A stretch of 7,750 nt of DNA from positions 1-7,750 of the forward strand of contig JALWZV010000018.1 of assembly GCA_027002315.1 (NCBI GenBank). Reading direction: 5' to 3'. The notes under the pieces were generated by a model that saw only the letters and a list, made by a program, of their open reading frames with translations, was not told the DNA's origin and did no database searches. Below are positions 6,252 to 7,750 of the stretch, in pieces. The DNA is from Candidatus Roizmanbacteria bacterium. Lineage in GTDB: Bacteria; Patescibacteriota; Microgenomatia; UBA1406; GWC2-37-13. The stretch's first letter is position 1, and every line of letters begins with the position of its first letter. Position numbers and translations under genes: made by a program.

Positions 6252-6856
6252 TCAGTTACCCCAAAAATATGTTCAAAAATCTTTTGATGTATTCTATCGT
6301 AACCTATTCTTTTAGAATTAGAGATGGTAATACACCCTGGAAAGGCTTTTTTAAGTGCTGTTTTCTCTTTTTGATTTAATTTGTCTATTTTTGTAAATAC
6401 ATCCAAATAGAGTTGGTCTCCACGAATAAACTCTTTAACATATTTATTTACATCTTGGTCTATTTGTGCATTGGGGTGTCGAGCATCACGAAGATGAATA
6501 AAAACACGTATAGAGACACGATGTTTAATAAACTCAACCAAGTTTTTCTGCCACGCACCCTTTAAATCTTTAGAGACTTTTGCATAACCAAAACCTGGTA
6601 AATCTACAAAACGGATGTTCCAATCTTTTTCATCATAAATATAACGTATGTCAAAGAAGTTTATAAGCTGTGTCTTTCCTGGTGTTGCAGAAGACTTTGC
6701 TAAGTTTTTACGTGATGTCAAACCATTAATGGTTGAACTTTTTCCTACGTTTGAGCGTCCTAAAAAAACTACTTCTGAAACGGTATCGTCTACCGAGTCT
6801 CCTAATGCTTGTGCTGACTTCATAAAGTCTGCATTAACAAGTCTTGGTGTTGCCAT
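6239..6856 (-). CDS. engB: Ribosome-assembly GTPase EngB/YsxC (YihA)
   Basis: EngB is an essential cytoplasmic GTPase needed to mature the large ribosomal subunit. All G motifs are visible in 205 aa: G1 GRSNVGKS (33-40), G2 threonine in SATPGKTQLINFF (56-68), G3 DLPGFGYA (85-92), G4 TKID (155-158) and a G5-like ISNSKRIGYD (178-187). DARHPNAQID (124-133) is the family's switch-proximal block. Length is standard. The ATG shares a base with the lptA stop (TAATG), with AGAGGA nine bases upstream, and the 3' end overlaps argA by 13 nt. Placement directly after lptA agrees with a gene order I recall from Campylobacter. Confidence 0.95.
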   Translation of the reverse strand: MATPRLVNADFMKSAQALGDSVDDTVSEVVFLGRSNVGKSSTINGLTSRKNLAKSSATPGKTQLINFFDIRYIYDEKDWNIRFVDLPGFGYAKVSKDLKGAWQKNLVEFIKHRVSIRVFIHLRDARHPNAQIDQDVNKYVKEFIRGDQLYLDVFTKIDKLNQKEKTALKKAFPGCITISNSKRIGYDRIHQKIFEHIFGVTEWSN

Positions 6857-7320
6857 TATTTTCTATCCTCTATTTCAAATCTAAAGTGTATAGGTTTTTT
6901 ATTTCCACCTTTAATATCTGCCAAACCTGTTTTTAAATCAAGAGAAACAGTTTGAGCTTTAATGGTTCTATTATTTGTTAAATCCTGCAATATTACATCT
7001 CCTGAAAACAAGTACTTTGAGCTTGTAGGAGCATACTCTACGCTCTCTGCCTGACCCACATAATGAATCTCTTTTTCCATCAGATCAAATTTAACGGAAC
7101 CTGATGCTTTGTACTTGGTTGCTTTTCGTTTGTTGTTAAAATAGACTACTATTTTAGAAGCACTAAACTCATTAGCACCTTGTTTAATTTTAGCATGACC
7201 TTCAAAAAAAGCTTCATGGGTTATATCACTGGCATAAAAATGGTCTGCATCTATATCAACAACATCTGCAAAAATATTTATACTGTAAAATATCATAAAA
7301 TAAGTAAAGAGTTTTTTCAT
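6856..7320 (-). CDS. lptA: LPS transport periplasmic protein LptA (OstA-like)
   Basis: LptA forms the periplasmic bridge that carries lipopolysaccharide from the LptBFGC inner-membrane extractor to LptD at the outer membrane. The first 18 residues form a signal peptide (MKK, hydrophobic core, cleavage likely after IFA18). The mature part is a single OstA/LptA beta-jellyroll: VDIDADHFYASDITHEAFFEG (21-41), FSASKIVVYF (52-61), YKASGSVKF (70-78), YLFSGDVILQD (103-113). At 154 aa it is of normal to slightly short length. It is the first gene of the minus-strand cluster; kdsC and lptC, often just upstream in other bacteria, are not here. The SD is a modest AGG seven bases before the ATG, and the -10 lies only 24 nt from the ATG. 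Confidence 0.88.
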   Translation of the reverse strand: MKKLFTYFMIFYSINIFADVVDIDADHFYASDITHEAFFEGHAKIKQGANEFSASKIVVYFNNKRKATKYKASGSVKFDLMEKEIHYVGQAESVEYAPTSSKYLFSGDVILQDLTNNRTIKAQTVSLDLKTGLADIKGGNKKPIHFRFEIEDRK

Positions 7321-7340
7321 AAGGGAGCCTAGTTTTTAGT

Positions 7341-7353
7341 CGCTATTATAGCG
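7341..7353. repeat. 13-bp palindrome centred on the lptA -10 box
   Basis: CGCTATTATAGCG is a perfect 6-bp inverted repeat around one central base. The minus-strand -10 TATAAT (7345-7350) lies wholly inside it. A protein bound here would block lptA transcription directly, so it is a candidate operator, although a symmetric -10 context may be chance. Confidence 0.5.
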
Positions 7354-7373
7354 TGTTTAAAACAAATCATAAA
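7345..7373 (-). promoter_or_regulatory. lptA operon promoter
   Basis: A perfect TATAAT on the minus strand at 7345-7350 is followed after 24 nt by the lptA ATG, giving a leader of only about 15-20 nt. The -35 window at 17 bp reads TTTATG (7368-7373), a poor match, as is usual in Campylobacterota. It is the only good promoter ahead of the lptA-engB-argA-mrdA cluster and so probably drives all of it. Confidence 0.65.
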
Positions 7374-7392
7374 GTATTTAAACTCTAAAAGA

Positions 7393-7407
7393 ATGACAAT
7401 TTGTCAT
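7393..7407. repeat. 15-bp perfect palindrome, candidate operator
   Basis: ATGACAATTTGTCAT is a 7-bp perfect inverted repeat around one central base. Its right arm contains the -35 hexamer TTGTCA of the divergent plus-strand regulator gene. The left arm places the same TTGTCA on the minus strand, facing lptA. It lies 65 bp before the regulator's ATG and about 43 bp upstream of the lptA -10, a natural site for a dimeric HTH repressor or activator. Confidence 0.65.
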
Positions 7408-7429
7408 ATTTTTGCATAACCCATAAAAT
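7401..7429 (+). promoter_or_regulatory. Promoter of the HTH regulator gene
   Basis: TTGTCA (7401-7406) and TAAAAT (7424-7429) are separated by exactly 17 bp, each one mismatch from the sigma-70 consensus. This is the best two-box promoter in the window. The -35 overlaps the 15-bp palindrome and the -10 begins on the last base of the left arm of a second inverted repeat, suggesting control by a bound protein, possibly the gene's own product. Confidence 0.65.
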
Positions 7430-7447
7430 ATACGTTAAAATGGGTTA
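7417..7447. repeat. 8-bp inverted repeat with 15-bp spacer
   Basis: TAACCCAT (7417-7424) and ATGGGTTA (7440-7447) are perfect inverted arms. They bracket the -10 and the expected transcription start of the HTH regulator gene. The arms could be two half-sites for a regulator or, if transcription started further upstream, an RNA stem. The start expected near 7436 lies between the arms, which favours a DNA site. Confidence 0.55.
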
Positions 7448-7471
7448 AAATAAATTAATAAAGGCCAACAG

Positions 7472-7696
7472 ATGCTTGATTTCTCAGATATAATGAGTAG
7501 ACTTAAAAAAACCCTATATAATGAAACAGGAGAGAGAATACTGGACAAAGACCTTGCCCTAGCTTTAGGTTTTGAGCCTAGCTATTATGCAGTCATAAAG
7601 AAACGCAATAAAATACCCTACAAAGCCATTGCTCTATTTGCAAATGAGAAGAATCTCTCTTTAAATTGGATTTTCTTCAATAAAACCATTTTATAA
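7472..7696 (+). CDS. Small helix-turn-helix protein, CI repressor N-terminal type
   Basis: This 74-aa protein is a single DNA-binding domain. After an amphipathic helix (5-18), residues 25-48 (DKDLALALG, then FEPSYYAVIKKRNKIP) show the lambda-type HTH: acidic DxDLA helix, glycine turn and a basic recognition helix. The NLSLNWIFFN end (61-70) is typical of the phage CI-repressor N-terminal family. There is no C-terminal dimerisation or peptidase domain, so it is either a stand-alone domain or dimerises through the HTH fold. AAAGG lies seven bases before the ATG. It is transcribed away from lptA from a promoter covered by palindromes, which suggests autoregulation and perhaps control of the lptA operon; both are inferences. 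The family assignment is solid, its targets are unknown. Confidence 0.8.
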   Translation: MLDFSDIMSRLKKTLYNETGERILDKDLALALGFEPSYYAVIKKRNKIPYKAIALFANEKNLSLNWIFFNKTIL

Positions 7697-7740
7697 CTTT
7701 CTACCTTGATTTTGTTCAACTAAATTAAAATGCAAAACGC

Positions 7741-7746
7741 TATAAT
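7741..7746 (+). promoter_or_regulatory. -10 box of a gene beyond the right edge
   Basis: TATAAT sits in CGCTATAATGC, sharing ACGCTATAAT with the lptA promoter. No -35 is found at 16-18 bp. The gene it would serve is outside the window. Confidence 0.4.
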
Positions 7747-7750
7747 GCAA

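Noticed and set aside
6648..6884. 78-codon plus-strand frame across the engB start
   Set aside because: It mirrors the G1-G2 region of EngB on the other strand; no SD.
1..7750. CRISPR array, insertion sequence, prophage or toxin-antitoxin pair
   Set aside because: No regularly spaced direct repeats, transposase or integrase motifs, or paired small genes were seen. The CI-like HTH protein is alone in this window.

Overview
The window looks like the chromosome of a Campylobacterota (epsilonproteobacterial) species. It is AT-rich, its genes are tightly packed with many 1-13 nt overlaps, and its -10 boxes are strong while its -35 boxes are poor. Several proteins match the type usual in that phylum: a TtcA-like PP-loop protein with SGGKDS, a short N-acetylglutamate synthase, and a futalosine-type MTA/SAH nucleosidase. 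A free-living Sulfurimonas/Sulfurovum-like relative is my best guess, but it is only a guess.

Layout, read from right to left because most genes lie on the minus strand. At the right edge a small CI-type helix-turn-helix protein (7472-7696, +) diverges from lptA. The 151-bp divergent region holds two clean inverted repeats overlapping the regulator's promoter, and a third palindrome centred on the lptA -10 box. From lptA a compact minus-strand cluster runs: lptA (LPS transport), engB/ysxC (ribosome-assembly GTPase), a short argA (N-acetylglutamate synthase), a membrane protein in the MreD position, mrdA (PBP2), and a membrane-anchored Cys-rich protein of unknown function. fabD (malonyl-CoA:ACP transacylase) follows after an 84-bp gap. 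The joins are TAATG, 13 nt overlap, 8 nt gap, ATGA and TAATG, so the first six genes are very probably one translationally coupled operon. Its theme is building the envelope and growing: LPS export, peptidoglycan elongation and ribosome maturation, with fatty-acid synthesis next door.

Below fabD a 73-aa single-span membrane protein (1591-1812, +) faces it tail to tail with a 4-nt overlap. It separates fabD from mtn (pfs), which is followed by the start of a ttcA-like tRNA-thiolation gene cut by the left edge. The 128-bp mtn-ttcA gap is unusually GC-rich for this DNA and folds into four consecutive hairpins ending at the ttcA ribosome binding site.

No rRNA, tRNA, CRISPR array, insertion sequence or obvious defence system is visible. 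The observations most worth a second look are the palindromic regulator-lptA control region, a three-unit internal repeat in the PBP2 head domain, the four-hairpin intergenic element, the Cys-rich anchored protein at the end of the PBP2 operon, and the missing second cysteine in the TtcA-like protein.
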